Positions 1 to 11,779 of a stretch of DNA of 64,000 nt are shown here, piece after piece. The number at the start of each line of letters is the position of its first letter. The first letter of the stretch is position 1. The position numbers were made by a program, and so were the translations under genes. Source of the DNA: Gnetum montanum (Eukaryota; Streptophyta; Gnetopsida; Gnetales; Gnetaceae); contig MNCI01003975.1 in the NCBI GenBank assembly GCA_015680685.1, positions 1,387,931 to 1,451,930 on the forward strand, given 5' to 3'. The notes under the pieces are model-generated. The model was not told the origin of the DNA and did no database searches. It saw only the letters and a program-made list of their open reading frames with translations.

Positions 1-1013
1 ATTCTAGGCAAAGGATAAGTATTTTAAATGATCACTTTATTTAATGCCCTAAATTGATGCATAATCTTAACGTACCATCTTTCTTTTTAACTAATAAGAC
101 TGGTGCGCCCCAAGGTGATATGCTAGGTCAAATTTTCCCTTCTTCCAATAGTTGATCTAATTGTACTTTCAATTCTCTTAATTCAGAAGTGGAAAATCTA
201 TAAGAAGCTTTTGAAATAGGTTGTGTGTTAAGAGAAATATCAATAGCATGCTCAACAGTTCTTTTTGGAGGTAGCTCTCTAGTTTCACCAAATACTGAAT
301 CTTTATATTCCTCAAGTTCTTTTGGAATATCAGTACCTGAAGATTTCTAAGGTTGAGTTACTTTGACAATCTAAGGTTGAATATCAGCATCCTTTTTTAC
401 TAATCTTTTAGCTTACTTAATGATTATCATGTGAATCTGCTTTGCTATTTCTACCCCCCTTAGAATCTTGACTTCATCAATGGTTGGGACTTTTAAAATA
501 CAAGTTTCAAAGTGGGCAGTAATATCAAATTTTTGCAAAAAAGACATTCCTAAAATCACATCAACATCACCTAGTTCAAATTCAAAGAATTCATCAACGA
601 AAGGCATGTTTTGCAAAGTAAAGGTAGTTTCTCTATACTTGGTATGCTTACTCATAGTCATTCCATCTACAAGTTCTATCTTAATAATTTTCTTAGAAGG
701 TAAACTTAATTTTGATAAATTAATTAACTTTGAAGAAATAAAGTTATCACTAGCACCATTATTAATCAAAAATTTAATTTTTTTTACCTTTAATTGAATC
801 TTCAAAAATCAGTAAAGCAAATGAAATTGACACAAACCTAATTTAGTTGATGTAGATATCTTCTTCATGGTTGTGATGGCAATTGGGATTTTTTCTTTAT
901 TCATGTTTGGGTTTGACTTTTGATTCCTAATTTAATCAGTCCTTGGTACTTTTGCTCGTAATCTTGGACAGTCTTATTTGAAATGATCTTCACACAATTA
1001 TAATAGCGTAGTT
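1..1013 (-). pseudogene. Ty3/gypsy gag C-terminus, protease and start of reverse transcriptase (remnant)
   Basis: Reading the minus strand, the piece starts with a gag zinc knuckle near 1010-950 (C-E-D-H-F-K, stop, D-C-P-R-L). A retropepsin-like domain follows at 805-413 with NGASDNFIS where the family has D-[ST]-G-A-S-x-N-F, and a later VILGMSFL motif. The RT N-terminus lies at about 330-50, with YRFSTSELRELK, SPWGAPVLLVKKKDGTLRLC and one in-frame stop. The Asp-to-Asn change at the protease active site and the stops show it is dead. The RT ends abruptly after the LCIN motif near base 50. This is an ordinary plant gypsy pol without the Tat features seen later in the window. The 5' side breaks off near 1030. 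Confidence 0.85.
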
Positions 1014-1489
1014 TAATGTCTTATTTTCTTTTATAATAAATTCTTTTTTAATAGAGGCAATGTATTGGGCAAAGTTCTGGAAACCTAGTAGTTAGACAAA
1101 AAACCCAATAACAAACCCAGCAATAAGCTCAACAACAAAGTACAAGATCGGATAAGGGAAAGGAACTAAAGGTAAGTTTTAATTATTTTAAGGTTTGAAT
1201 ACTTCCCTTTTGTTCTTGTTAGATATTGTTGATCCTTTTTGTGTCGCAGATGTCTTAGGGTTAGAGGTAATTTATCCAAGAAATGAAGAGAGATGATGTA
1301 GGCACCATTTTTGAACAAACTCCTAGTTTTCATCTCCCATTCCTCCATCTAGATCATCATGCATGACATTGATTCTGGTAATGCCAGGTTCCTTTCCAGA
1401 GGTGGCACCAACACTAGCTCTTGGATTTGTTCTAGTAATTATTTCTTTTTCTATCTCAAGTTCCCCTTATTCAATGGGACAGATAGTGG

Positions 1490-2119
1490 TGTCTATCGAA
1501 GAACTTGTGCTACTTTGGTGTCTTAGCCAACGAATTTCCAATAACATATCTTATTTTGTTCATGAGAATGTTTACCACTTGTGGAGGTCCCAGTCATGCA
1601 ACTTCAAGGAAGATTATGAATTGGTATAGGATGGAGTTTCCTCATCTTTCTATCCAATTCTTGAGGATGTTTCAAAAGTTGCCAAAGATCTATAGCAAAT
1701 TTTAGGAGAATTGGAAAGTGCTACATGCCCAGCTCACCATCTATAGTCTCACAAACAATTTCTTTAAATTGATAATGATCAGCTTTAGGTGGGTAGTGCT
1801 TATTATTTTCTCTTCCTATTTGATTGATTTTTTTGTTCATAACTCATAATTTTAATCTTTTTTGTGTAGAGGAAAGAGAAGGAATGGAAAAAAGACATGG
1901 ATGATCGATTGAGTTAGATGGAGATGCTGAAAACCCAACTCAAAAGAAAGGAGGAATCAATGGTTGTAATAAGGAGTGCCACTAAATACATTAAGCAATT
2001 ATGTGATGGGTTGGCAGGATGTAAGGTAGTGCTCAGCAAAAAGGATGCCACTGATGAAGAATGAGAAGCACAATTGAAGATAGTCATAGATCTCCTTGAC
2101 TCATTTGATTGCAACAATT
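1490..2119 (+). pseudogene. Unrecognised two-exon coiled-coil gene remnant
   Basis: One open stretch runs from about 1505 to a possible splice donor near 1789 (GTGGGT), with one stop at 1703-1705. After a T-rich, intron-like gap ending TGTGTAG at about 1870, a second open stretch runs to a TGA near 2119. The second part is rich in Lys, Glu and Asp (KEKEWKKDMDDRL, MLKTQLKRKEES), as in a coiled coil, and has two internal stops. A low-complexity piece at 1040-1165 ends in GGTAAGT and could be an earlier exon. I do not recognise the family. The coiled-coil style recalls the accessory genes in the other elements of this window, but I could not align it to them. Exon borders are tentative. Confidence 0.35.
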
Positions 2120-2812
2120 GATCACTATTTCCTTATTTCTTTTATTCCACATCTTCACTTTTCTTGTATTATGCTTCTATCCTTACATGTATTTTGCTTG
2201 GATGCACTTTTTTTTTACAACAACAATAATAAAATAATATTTTTCTTCCACTTTGACTCTTGAATCATGGTTTGCTGTAATAAAAAATATGACATCTTGT
2301 TCTAGAATGTCATAAAAACACGATCGTTCATCAGTTATTTCATTGTATTCTTAAGTAATACAATGGAAACATCATAAAATACTTAAATAATGAATTAAAT
2401 AGTAAATAAATAATTGGTACTCAAAATAAAAATAGAATTAAAAAATTAATTAATAAGAGAGAAAGTACTATAATGTCCTTTGGGTTATCTTCTCATGCCA
2501 CTTAAGTGTTAGAGGCAATCCAGCACTACCACCATGGTTAGGCTATCTAGCGAAAGGGGTGATTAGTCCCTTCTTGTCCCACTTCACTTGGCTCCCATTA
2601 CTTGACTTTCTAAGCTCTACAACTCCATGTAGGCATGACCTCTAAACTTGACCTTAAATGGCATAGGTCAAACCCATTCTCGAGGGATACATGAATAATC
2701 ATAACTCATCATAACAAGGTATCCCCTCATTTGAAGGTTAATTACATTGTCACAATTTGTTTCCATCCTTAACAAGGGACATGAAATTATACTAAGGCTT
2801 AGTTTCTTTCTT
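2120..2812. other. AT-rich spacer, nothing recognised
   Basis: I see no reading frame, known repeat or element terminus. The stretch holds an AT-rich part (2280-2470) and a unique-looking part. Confidence 0.5.
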
Positions 2813-3070
2813 ATGTAACATAATTTTTAGTCTAAATTAATTTTATTTTCATCATAGAAATCATAGAATAGATGTCAATGAGGGTTGCTTGAGAAAGCCA
2901 CCCTTCAATTTTCTTCTAAAGTTTTCTCAAAGGTTCAATTTGTTTGTTATATAACATAATTTTTAGTATATATTAATGATATTATTGTCCTAGAAACCAT
3001 AAAATAGATGTTAATGAGGGTTTCTTCATCAACTCACCCTTCAATTTTTTCTTAATCTTTATCCAAGACC
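2813..3070. repeat. Two-copy tandem repeat, about 130 bp
   Basis: The block starting TAACATAATTTTTAGT at about 2817 recurs at about 2950. Both copies share the order ATAGATGT(C/T)AATGAGGGTT then CACCCTTCAATTTT. It lies directly upstream of the longer 105/118-bp array and may be a related older repeat. Confidence 0.6.
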
Positions 3071-3084
3071 TTTCAAGATTCTCA

Positions 3085-3895
3085 ATTATGAGTGTTGTAT
3101 TATCCAATGTGATTAGGTAGGTTGCTTGTCCATGCATGTTACCATTTGAATGGTGATTGAGAAAGTTTCATAGCCTTTTAGGAATATAGAATGTGAGATC
3201 TATATTACCCACTCTAATTAGGAAGGTTACTCATCAGTGCATGTTCTTGTTTGCATGATTCTATGGGAACTAGCTTACACAAATGTCCATAGGCTTTTAG
3301 AATTCCCAATTGTGAGGGATGTATCATCCAAAGTGAATAGGTAGGTTTCTCATCCATGTATGTTACTATTTCAATGATTATTGATGAACTTCCTTGGCCT
3401 TATAGGATTCCCAAGTGTGAGCACTGTATCACCCACTATGATTGGATAAGTTACTTGTCTATGCATGTTATTATTTGAATGATGATTGAGAAACTACCAT
3501 ATCCTTATAGGATTTTAGATTATGAGAGTTGTATTACCTACTATTGATATGTAGGTTTCTCTTATATGCATGTTCTTATTTGCATGCTTATATAGTAACT
3601 AGATTACATGAACATCCATAGCCTTTTAGGATTCATGATCAGGAGGGTTGTATCACCCATTGTAATTAGGTAGGTTGCTCATCCGTGCATGTTACTATTT
3701 GAATAGTTATTGAGAAACTTCCATATCTTTAAAGGATTCCAAATTGTGAGATTAGGATTACCCACTATTATTATATAGGTTTCTTATCTATGCATATTCT
3801 TATTTGCATGATTCTATAGGGACTGGATCACACAAACTTCCTTTACCTTTCAAGATTTCCAATCATAAGGGTTGTATCATCCATTATTAATGAGT
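3085..3895. repeat. Satellite-like array with alternating 105- and 118-bp units
   Basis: Seven full units and a partial one can be laid end to end, starting near 3085, 3190, 3307, 3411, 3516, 3634, 3739 and 3858. All share TTGTGAG...TATCACCCA, then AGGTAGGTT(G/T)CTCAT, then GCATGTT(A/C)(T/C)TATTTG, and end near CCTTTTAGGATT. Type A units (about 105 bp) continue ATGATTATTGAGAAACTTCC. Type B units (about 118 bp) continue GATTCTATAGGGACTAG and ACACAAAC. The order A-B-A-A-B-A-B suggests a heteromeric, partly higher-order satellite. Units are very divergent. Confidence 0.8.
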
Positions 3896-4850
3896 ACAAA
3901 GTATTCCCTACACCCAACCATATGAATCACTAGCATGTATGCATGCTCTGGTTGAATTTTGTGAACTTCATTTACCTAAGTGGCTTATATCCTTAGATAT
4001 CAAAAGACACAGTTACTAGTCATCTTTCCAATCATCAATTTTGTTAAAATTTTTCGTATGACTAAGTGTGATTGAGGCATAAGATATTTATTTTTAAATA
4101 ATTCTTATGGTTTTCTTTATTTGTAGAATGATTAAATAAAGAAATGTTTGAATATTTGGTTTTACTAATAAATTAACTAAACTATTATAAATGTGAAGTA
4201 TCCATTCCCACTTTTTGTACACATTCTAAACATATACTAACATTGTTGGTTTACCAAGTATTTAATACTAGGCATACTAAGTTATCATTGCTAGAATTAC
4301 TAAGCATTAGTATATTATGCTTGAAGTGATTATATTCGCATTACTTATGAATTAGAGTATTAAATGCTTAAGGATAAGAAAGTAAATTGCATTCAAAGTA
4401 AAATGTTGAAAAATAATCTTAAACTAATCCAAGTGTTGCAATGGATAGAAGAAATATTGATTTTATTTTTGTTCATGAAACTATATCTAGGTACATATTA
4501 TACTAGAATAAAATTCTATACAATCAATTCAGTCCATGCTACTATCACTTGGAGGGAAACATTTACTAAGTTCTAAAGAAAGAAGCTTTGAGAGTTTGGC
4601 TAAGGAATTGATCAAATAGTGTCATAAATATGGTTGGTATTCATACGTATATAGGCAAAAAGTGGAGTAGCATCAATGTACATACACCAACACATCTTGA
4701 GATGCATCGATGTAGATACGCCAATGGTGCTATATCGATGGGCATGCATTGACGTAGCTACCATATTGATGCTTCATCATACCCTCATGATTGACTGAAA
4801 ACTCATCCTTGATTAAAAAAAATGGAATTAAGTTTTTTATGAAATGAGAG
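3896..4850 (-). repeat. Family C LTR-like terminal region (copy C-1)
   Basis: This segment recurs at 10691-11600 on the minus strand, and at 38440-39345 and 42740-43490 on the plus strand. Shared landmarks in sense direction are a CATCGATGTAG-type word cluster, a TATA-like element (GCCTATATACG at about 4655), TTTATGGCACC-like sequence and an end close to GGGGATACTTGT. A TATA box followed by about 700 bp to the end of the element fits an LTR, but the matching 5' LTR is not seen in any copy. Confidence 0.55.
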
Positions 4851-5049
4851 AGTATGGAACTAACTGACTGATTAACTCAAAAAAATAAAATAACTCTTGA
4901 GTGCCATGTCGTATGTATTATAAAATTGGTATAATTTACAAAGAATTAGGACACTTGAACAAAAATTGGTAGGTACTTGTTAAATAGGTGAAGATAGGAT
5001 GAAGTATTTAGACTATGCTTGGAGGTGAAGGCTCCTATGGTGTGGGGGA

Positions 5050-7797
5050 TACTTCATCATGTTTTAGCTCTATTAGAGACCTAAGCTATCCTATTGTTGC
5101 TGTTAAAAGTTAAAAGGCATTCAAAAGTACATTCATCTTTTCCTCTTTACCTCATGGATCATAAATGATCTAGTTTGCTTTTCCTAGATGAGCTAGTTCT
5201 AGAATGTTCCACAAGCATGACAAGGTAGGAAGCATTTCTTTTGTGTTGATAAACTAGATTGTGAATTGTTTACATTCAATGTTGAATGTATGGACAAGGT
5301 TTTGTAGCTCTTGTTAGACACTTATTCTCATAGTTAGGCTCTTAGCAACACATCATTAATAAGTGAATTTACTTTTGAGAACTTCAAGCTCCAAATTGTC
5401 CACTTCCAACTTTTATTTAGTCTCTTTATTGAACTTGAACTTTGTCTTATAGAGGAGGTAAGAGCTTGTCACCTACTTTTCTAGTTCTATCCTAGGCCTT
5501 CATGCTATTAGCATTGTCAAGTTTGCATATTTAAGGTTAGCAAGGTTCATGTATTTGATCATCTCCTTTCCTAGCAACTCCTTTAGGTGAATCTCCCCTT
5601 GGTTATATTTGTTGAGTCCACCAAAGATGGACTATCACACATCACCTCTTTGTCGAAGTTGCTAGAGAGCCTCATTCTCCTTTGCCTTAGCCAACTTGAT
5701 TTATTGTTTTTTTTTGACTTCTTTAAGCATCCTGACTTGGTCCTTGTAGTAATTTTTAACTCATTCATATTTTAGGGCTTTGTTCTTTTAAGTGACAACC
5801 TCAATTATAGTCTTTTGACAAAGGTCTTGAACCTCCTCCATCGAAAGATTCCTATTTTCTACAGCCAACATTCTCATGTCCAAGTTCATCTTAGCAAGCT
5901 ATTCTTTCTATTGATGAATGTGCTTCCCCATTTGGTCTTTTTGTTACTCAAAATTTCATAGGTGATGATTATAGCAGGTTAGCATTAGGTTTTCCTTGCA
6001 AACTTGTTGAAGATCGTGGTTAGTGTTATTTTCCATTGTTTTTGACAGTGATGCATTAGAGATTATTATTTATTTAGCATTCTCAACCTTTTGGTATTTA
6101 TGCTAAAGTAGTTAGAAAGCTTCATCTCTAGTGAGTTCTAGACTCGATAGTCAACTATTCATTACTATTGATGACCTCCTTAAGTTGAAAATTTGTGATT
6201 AGTAGTGTGCTTCTTTTTTTAATAATTGTGAGTAGGTAGCTAATATGTTTTTTAAGAGATCAAAGATTTCTAGAATCTATTGCCTAGCTTTTTGCTAGTT
6301 GTTCTAACACTTCTTCATGTTGGGTACTATTCATCCTTCTATTCCTTTCTCTTGCTAATAGTTGTACATTTGCCATGGTAACACCATTAGGGATAGATGT
6401 AGTAGGAGTACTTAGATCTTCTTCACATGGTATGCCATCTATTCTATTATTGTCTCTTTATCCTTGTGTGATATAACTAGGACCATCACTTCCTCACCTT
6501 CTTCTAGCCTTATAGAGAAGGCTACTATATTTCTAGAAATTTCAAGGAATCTTGTCCTAGAATGGACATAGTGATGTCTCTAGTACTAGGATTGGAGTAA
6601 ATAGGTGTTTGGTTTCTTTGTGAAGAGAACAACACTGTCAGTCCAACTAACGAATGGTCCTTATGATCTTATTTAGATGGCTCATGGCTAGATGGTATAC
6701 CAAAGATTCTTCAACATCCCTGGAGGCTTGTTGTTATTACAACTAATGCTCTCTAAGTTTCTTTAGGTGTTTTGCAGCTTCTAGCATTTCAGGTGTTGTC
6801 TTCGATGCTATAGGTGGTGATGGTTTCTCCTCCTCTTAAATCCTAGTAGGAGCTTTATCTTTTATCATTTTCTACTAGGATGTGGCAAGAACTTTACAAA
6901 AAACATCATTTGAGTAGAAAGATATCCCTTCTCTTTTACAACATTTTTTTGTTAGGCATGGGAAGGGGACTATCTTCCTATCTTGTTCTTTCTTCTTAAA
7001 ATGCTTTTCTATTTCAAGAAAGATGAGTTGTAGTAGGTTGATTAGAAATTTTCTACATAGAGCTACACATGCCTTAGCAAAGAAAGTTATGACCTTGCTT
7101 AATGTTACTGTTGGATTGAGCAGATAGATTGTAATCTTGAAGTATGATCACTTCACCTTAGTGAGGGAAGCATACTCCTTACGGTCCACTCCATAGCACT
7201 ATTGAATCTACTCTTTCTTATCCTCTGGATCTACTTGAGTAGATATTTCTATTAGCTTTTCCCTAATGTTGGGTAATCCAAGGACCTCTACAATTGCCTC
7301 AACAAAGTAGGGGATGGTGATGTCCTTAATTTTAATTGTGGCATCTCTTTATTAATTATTATAGAATACGTAAGTTTCTCCCATATACCATTTCCCACTA
7401 TTAGAGAGAATGCACCATAGTGAAGATTATTGGAGTTGTGTTTTGATTTCTTCTAGTGCAAGCTTTAGGAATGGTTCAAAATTCAGCTCTTAAAGGATGA
7501 AGCTCTACATTTTCACGGTATGAACCTTCTGTAGATAGGCCTCTATAAGTGTGACCTCTATATTAGGTCATGATCATGGAAATTCATCCTATTTGAATTG
7601 ATCCATTTCGATTGTGGGAATCTAATGGATAGCTTCCACCTTGAGCTCCTTGCATAGGGGCCTAGTAGCATAGGTAGCCTTCGCTACCTGCTCTTGGAAT
7701 TGTTGTTATGGTTGTTGTTGTTGGCCTATTTCATGATGTGATTGGCTTCTTAGGGTTGTGATGGCCCTCTTTCCTATGGTCCTCTCTTAGGTACCAT
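5050..7797 (-). pseudogene. Family C accessory gene (copy C-1), unknown function
   Basis: The start is placed at an ATG at 7797 because copies C-2 and C-1 both begin M-x-x-KRGP. The protein can be followed only in pieces through stops and frameshifts. A conserved domain lies at about 7350-6990 (LPNI, CYGVD-KEYASLTK, YFKITIYLLNP). Long Glu/Lys/Gln-rich coiled-coil stretches follow toward 5300. The same gene appears at 14535-11780 and, split, at 20591-21757 plus 36630-38330. It is sense to the upstream integrase and just upstream of the terminal LTR-like region. No known family is assigned. A structural or gag-like role is possible but is inference only. Confidence 0.6.
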
Positions 7798-10219
7798 TTG
7801 AAATCACAAATATAACCTAGGATTAGTTCATTAGGTATAATATTTCTTTCTTTGGATACCTTTCTTTATTGGATTAGGTTATGTTTATTAGTTAGACATT
7901 GGAATTTTATCATTAAGTCCTTATCTAGTGATTACAAGCTCATGATATTATTTTATTAGTTATTTTATTCATACTTTAATAGTAGTTGCTTGTTGATATA
8001 AACTCTTGTGATCATTAATTTAATATTATTTTAATATATTATCCATTTGAAGTTAGAAAACTTTCTAATTGTTTTTTATAAAAACCTAGTGTTTGATACT
8101 TCCATGACATAAAGTGTACCTCCAGTAGCTTGAGGATCAAAGAATCGATGAAATTGGTCAAGTAGTTGAGAAGTTATGACTCTTGGAAGGCTTTGAGATT
8201 TAAAAAATTGGTAAAAATGTCTTTTGAACTTGTGAAAAATTATGATAAATAAGCTAAGTATTATGCGTATTTATAGGATTTTATGTCATGTAAACAAAAA
8301 TATGTTGACTAATCTCATTGCATCGATGGGATGCATCAATGTAGCTATTCACAGCAAATTCTCACTTAAAAATATCAAGGGGTTTTGAATGAGTTTAGGG
8401 TCTAACAGCCAAATGGAACCTAAAAAACTTAAAAAATCATAGAAACAACAACATAATTAAGGACATAATTCAAGAAATTAAAAAAATTTGAGCATGTAGG
8501 ATGTGTTATTGGAGAGTGTTTCTTATGCCAAAGTTGAGCAAAAAAATTAGATGTGTCAAGATACTAAGATGATTGAGATTGCAATGAGGCATATGGTTAG
8601 GAAGTTGAGCTTGAAAAAGACTAAAAGATATGTAAGTGTGTCATTCCTAGAGTAGGCTTATGCCTAATATGCTCTTACATAACCTCATCACAAGGAGTTT
8701 GTAGGTGCCTAGGATGATGAATGGTTATTTTAAGTTAAACTCCATTTCCATGTGAGGAATTATGCTAGGATTATGCAAATTAGAAAACAAAACTATCAAA
8801 TTACCATGACATGATGTAGTGAGGTGAGAGAAAATGGAGTGAGTGAATGGTAAATATAGAATGGTAGATGAATAATCCACATCATGGTTGCATGAGATCC
8901 TTAGTAAAATTTGTCATTAAGATAATTTCATATTGGTTTGTTCTAAGTCTAGACTAAGTTAACTCTAATTATAATGACCTAGAATTAATGTATTTCTTCT
9001 CTCTTACCATCAAGAACCTATAACAACCACAAGGGATAATTATCTTTCCAAGAAAAGAAGAAAATAGATGAAGGTAGTAGGTAGGGCCTTAGTTAGATGG
9101 ATGCCTTCAGGCATGGGTAACATAACTTTTCAGCCCATAACTAGTTCTTGTAGTCCATGAGATTGTCTAATTGATGTACTTTGAATTTTCATTTATTTTT
9201 TTGTTAATTTTTTTTACAAGAACCACATCATGCAGAGATATGATTCCTTTTATGTTCAATAGTATGAGTGATGATATACTAATGAGAAGCCATGGCACTA
9301 AAGAAAAAAGTTGAGAAAGGAATATAATAAATCCCCTTAAGGTCACACCCTTTTCTAGTTCATTGTGTAACAAGATCACATGTTACTTTTAGTTTCTATG
9401 TGAAAGAACCTTCATGGTTCCATGATGCAGACTCCACATGGATAGATGGGATGAGTGGATGTTGTGAACTCATTTCCTGATACCACCAAAAAATTGACAT
9501 AATGTTAGTAAAAAAAATAATCCAAGGTCAAAGTTGGTCTTTTGTAATCAATCATAACTTTAATAGTTGCATTTCAATATTTTCAAAATTCATAGTAGTC
9601 ATGGAAAAAAATTAGAGATTTCAAATAATACTAAATAAAAATGACAAGAAAATCATAAGAAAAGGAAAATATATAAAATAATCAATAAATTATTAAGAAA
9701 ATGAAAAACATATAAAGAATGTTACAAAGTAAAAAGAAGAAAAATTATTTATCCTCATTAAAATGTTAAGGTATATGAATATCTCCCCCATGACTAAGTT
9801 GGAAGAAGGAGATTTGGAAAATAGAATGATCTTGTTCTTGATTGTAGATGTTAGGATTATGGTTGGTTACTTGAAAGTCCATGAATGATTTGAGTTGCTA
9901 GATGTTGACTAGCATGTCCTTTTGAAGGCTTGTTGGGTGGTAAATTTTCATAGTCTTGGAGGAAAAGGTTGAGTGGATGATTTAAGGTCCTTCCCATAAT
10001 ATCTACAATTTAGTTCATTGTAACACATGCATGGGATTACAATAGAGAACCTTAACTCTTGGTTTCAACTTGTACATTGTGACATTATTTATTGTATGCC
10101 TTATGTACTTCATTCATTATTAGAGCTAGTTTGTGATTTTGATCTATTACATTAAGTGTCATAAGTCATTTATTTTATGCTAGATTAATGTCTAAGTCAA
10201 GTTTGCAAGTAGTTGTGAG
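7798..10219 (-). other. Family C spacer between integrase and accessory gene
   Basis: There is no credible reading frame. The stretch aligns with 14536-16960 (minus) and 18480-20590 (plus) through landmarks such as a block matching CCCATGACTAAGTTG near 9790 and the ATGAGTTC-CATCCACTCATCCCATCTAT block near 9430-9470. It contains the TATA box at 8267 and a cluster of the ATCGATG word near 8320. It is AT-rich and probably holds the promoter and 5' leader of the accessory gene. Confidence 0.5.
8267..8277 (-). promoter_or_regulatory. TATA box upstream of C-1 accessory gene
   Basis: CCTATAAATAC on the minus strand lies about 470 bp upstream of the accessory ATG. It is followed by AATACTTAGCTTA. 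Copies C-2 and C-3 have a TATA box at nearly the same distance with a matching GATACTTA(C/G) context. Confidence 0.55.
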
Positions 10220-10690
10220 TGTATGAATTTAAGTTTGAATTGAAGGTTTGGGTAAGTTTCTATACACTAACTCATAGGGAGAGAAGCCTAAAGGAAGTTT
10301 CCATGTTAACATATATGCCCAAAGAGCATCATTGAGTATGGTGCTCCATTCTTTTCTATATCTATTGACACTTCATGTTAAAATTCATGTGATCTCCCTA
10401 TTGGTTATATCTCCTTGACCATTGGCTTGTGGATGATAGGATGTTGTGAGTTTGTGTTGCACCCCAATTGTTGCATTAAAAGGTAGCACTTGTGAAATAT
10501 GTTCCATTATTAGAAATTAGTGCTCTTGGCACATGAAACTTGCTTTCCATATATTTTTGAAAAGATCAAGCTACAGTGGTAGATGTACAATTAGATACGG
10601 CTATAGCTTCAGCCCACTTGGTACAGTACTCAATGATAATAATAATGTAGGCTTTCCCATTAGCAACAAGTATTTTGTATGTCCATCCAT
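10220..10690 (-). pseudogene. Gypsy integrase, core to C-terminal part (copy C-1)
   Basis: Minus-strand reading gives NGKAYIIIIIEYCTKWAEA near 10680-10620, the core motif around the first catalytic Asp region. TTSYHPQANGQ follows at about 10450-10410, the conserved segment between the second Asp and the Glu. The segment ALWAYMLTWKLPLGFSPYELVY follows at about 10330-10260, read with frame changes. These are standard Ty3/gypsy integrase signatures. The upstream half, including the zinc finger, is missing because C-2 sequence starts at 10691. Confidence 0.85.
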
Positions 10691-11600
10691 ATGAATCATT
10701 ATTGTATATGTGTGATTTGGTTGAATCTTGTATACTCTATTTACCTAAGTAGCTGAGATCATTGGATGGTGAAAAATGGGGGTTACAAAATGTTGTCTTC
10801 CCAATCTACACTTGTGGTAGTCTATTGGTATGGTTAAGTGTGATTGAGGTATAAGATATTCATTTTTAATAATTTTTATTATTTTCTATGTATGATAAAT
10901 AATTAAATAAATGAATATTTAATATTTAAATTAATTAATTAATTAACTAAAGTAGCATAAATGTGAAGCATCTGTTCCTTAGCTTCCATACACATCCTGA
11001 ACATATATTAATACTATTGGGTTACCAAGTGTCTATAGATGGTTGAATTAGGTATCCACTATTGGGATTCCCAAGTGTTAATATGATGCTCAAAATAATT
11101 GTACTCATGTTGATTACAATTTATAAGATTAAATATTTAATAATAATAAAGTAAATTGCAGTTAAAGTAAATTACTGGAAAGAAAAGTTAAACTAATTCA
11201 AGTGCTGCAATGAATATAAGAATTCTCAATTTTATTACTATTCATAAAACTATGTTCAAGTACATGTTGCACTTAAATAAAATCCCATAAAATTAGTTCA
11301 ATCCATGCTATGGGAACTAAAAGAAAAGATGTTTTCTAACTTCTATGAAAAGAAACTACAAGAGTTCAACTAAGGTAATAACTGAATGGTACCATAAATA
11401 TGCACATTTATATAGACAATACCTACATTAGTGTGACGACCCTGCATTAATGCATCCTAAGATGCATAGATGAGGATACATCAATAGCGCTACATTGATG
11501 CAATCATCTTATCGATATTTCATCATATCCCCATGACTAACTGAAAACTTATTCTTGAGTGAACAAAAATAGAATTAAGGTTTTTACAAAATTTGAGGAA
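10691..11600 (-). repeat. Family C LTR-like terminal region (copy C-2)
   Basis: It is homologous to 3896-4850. Its outer end, CAAGTATTTTGTATGTCC, directly abuts integrase coding sequence of C-1. A TATA-like GTCTATATAAATG in sense direction lies near 11415, just downstream of an ATGCATCGATG-like cluster at 11440-11520. Confidence 0.6.
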
Positions 11601-11779
11601 GTATGGAACTTTATTAATTGAATGAATGACTAACTAACTATCTAATTGACTGACTCTAAGTACCAAATTCTATGGATTACAAAATTGGTGTAAATTTCAA
11701 AGAAATTGGACATTTAGATAAAAATAACAAGATCCTATTAAATGTATGGAAGCAAGATGAAGTCTTCACATAGTGCCTA

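Larger units (their letters stand above)
3896..10690 (-). mobile_element. Family C gypsy element, copy C-1 (5'-truncated)
   Basis: On the minus strand the order is integrase C-terminal half (10690-10220), a spacer with a TATA box, a long accessory gene (7797-5050) and an LTR-like terminal region (4850-3896). The whole block aligns by eye with 10691-17450 at a spacing of about 6.75 kb. Its left end is bounded by the satellite array. Its right end stops inside integrase exactly where the terminal region of copy C-2 begins. All genes are broken. Confidence 0.75.
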
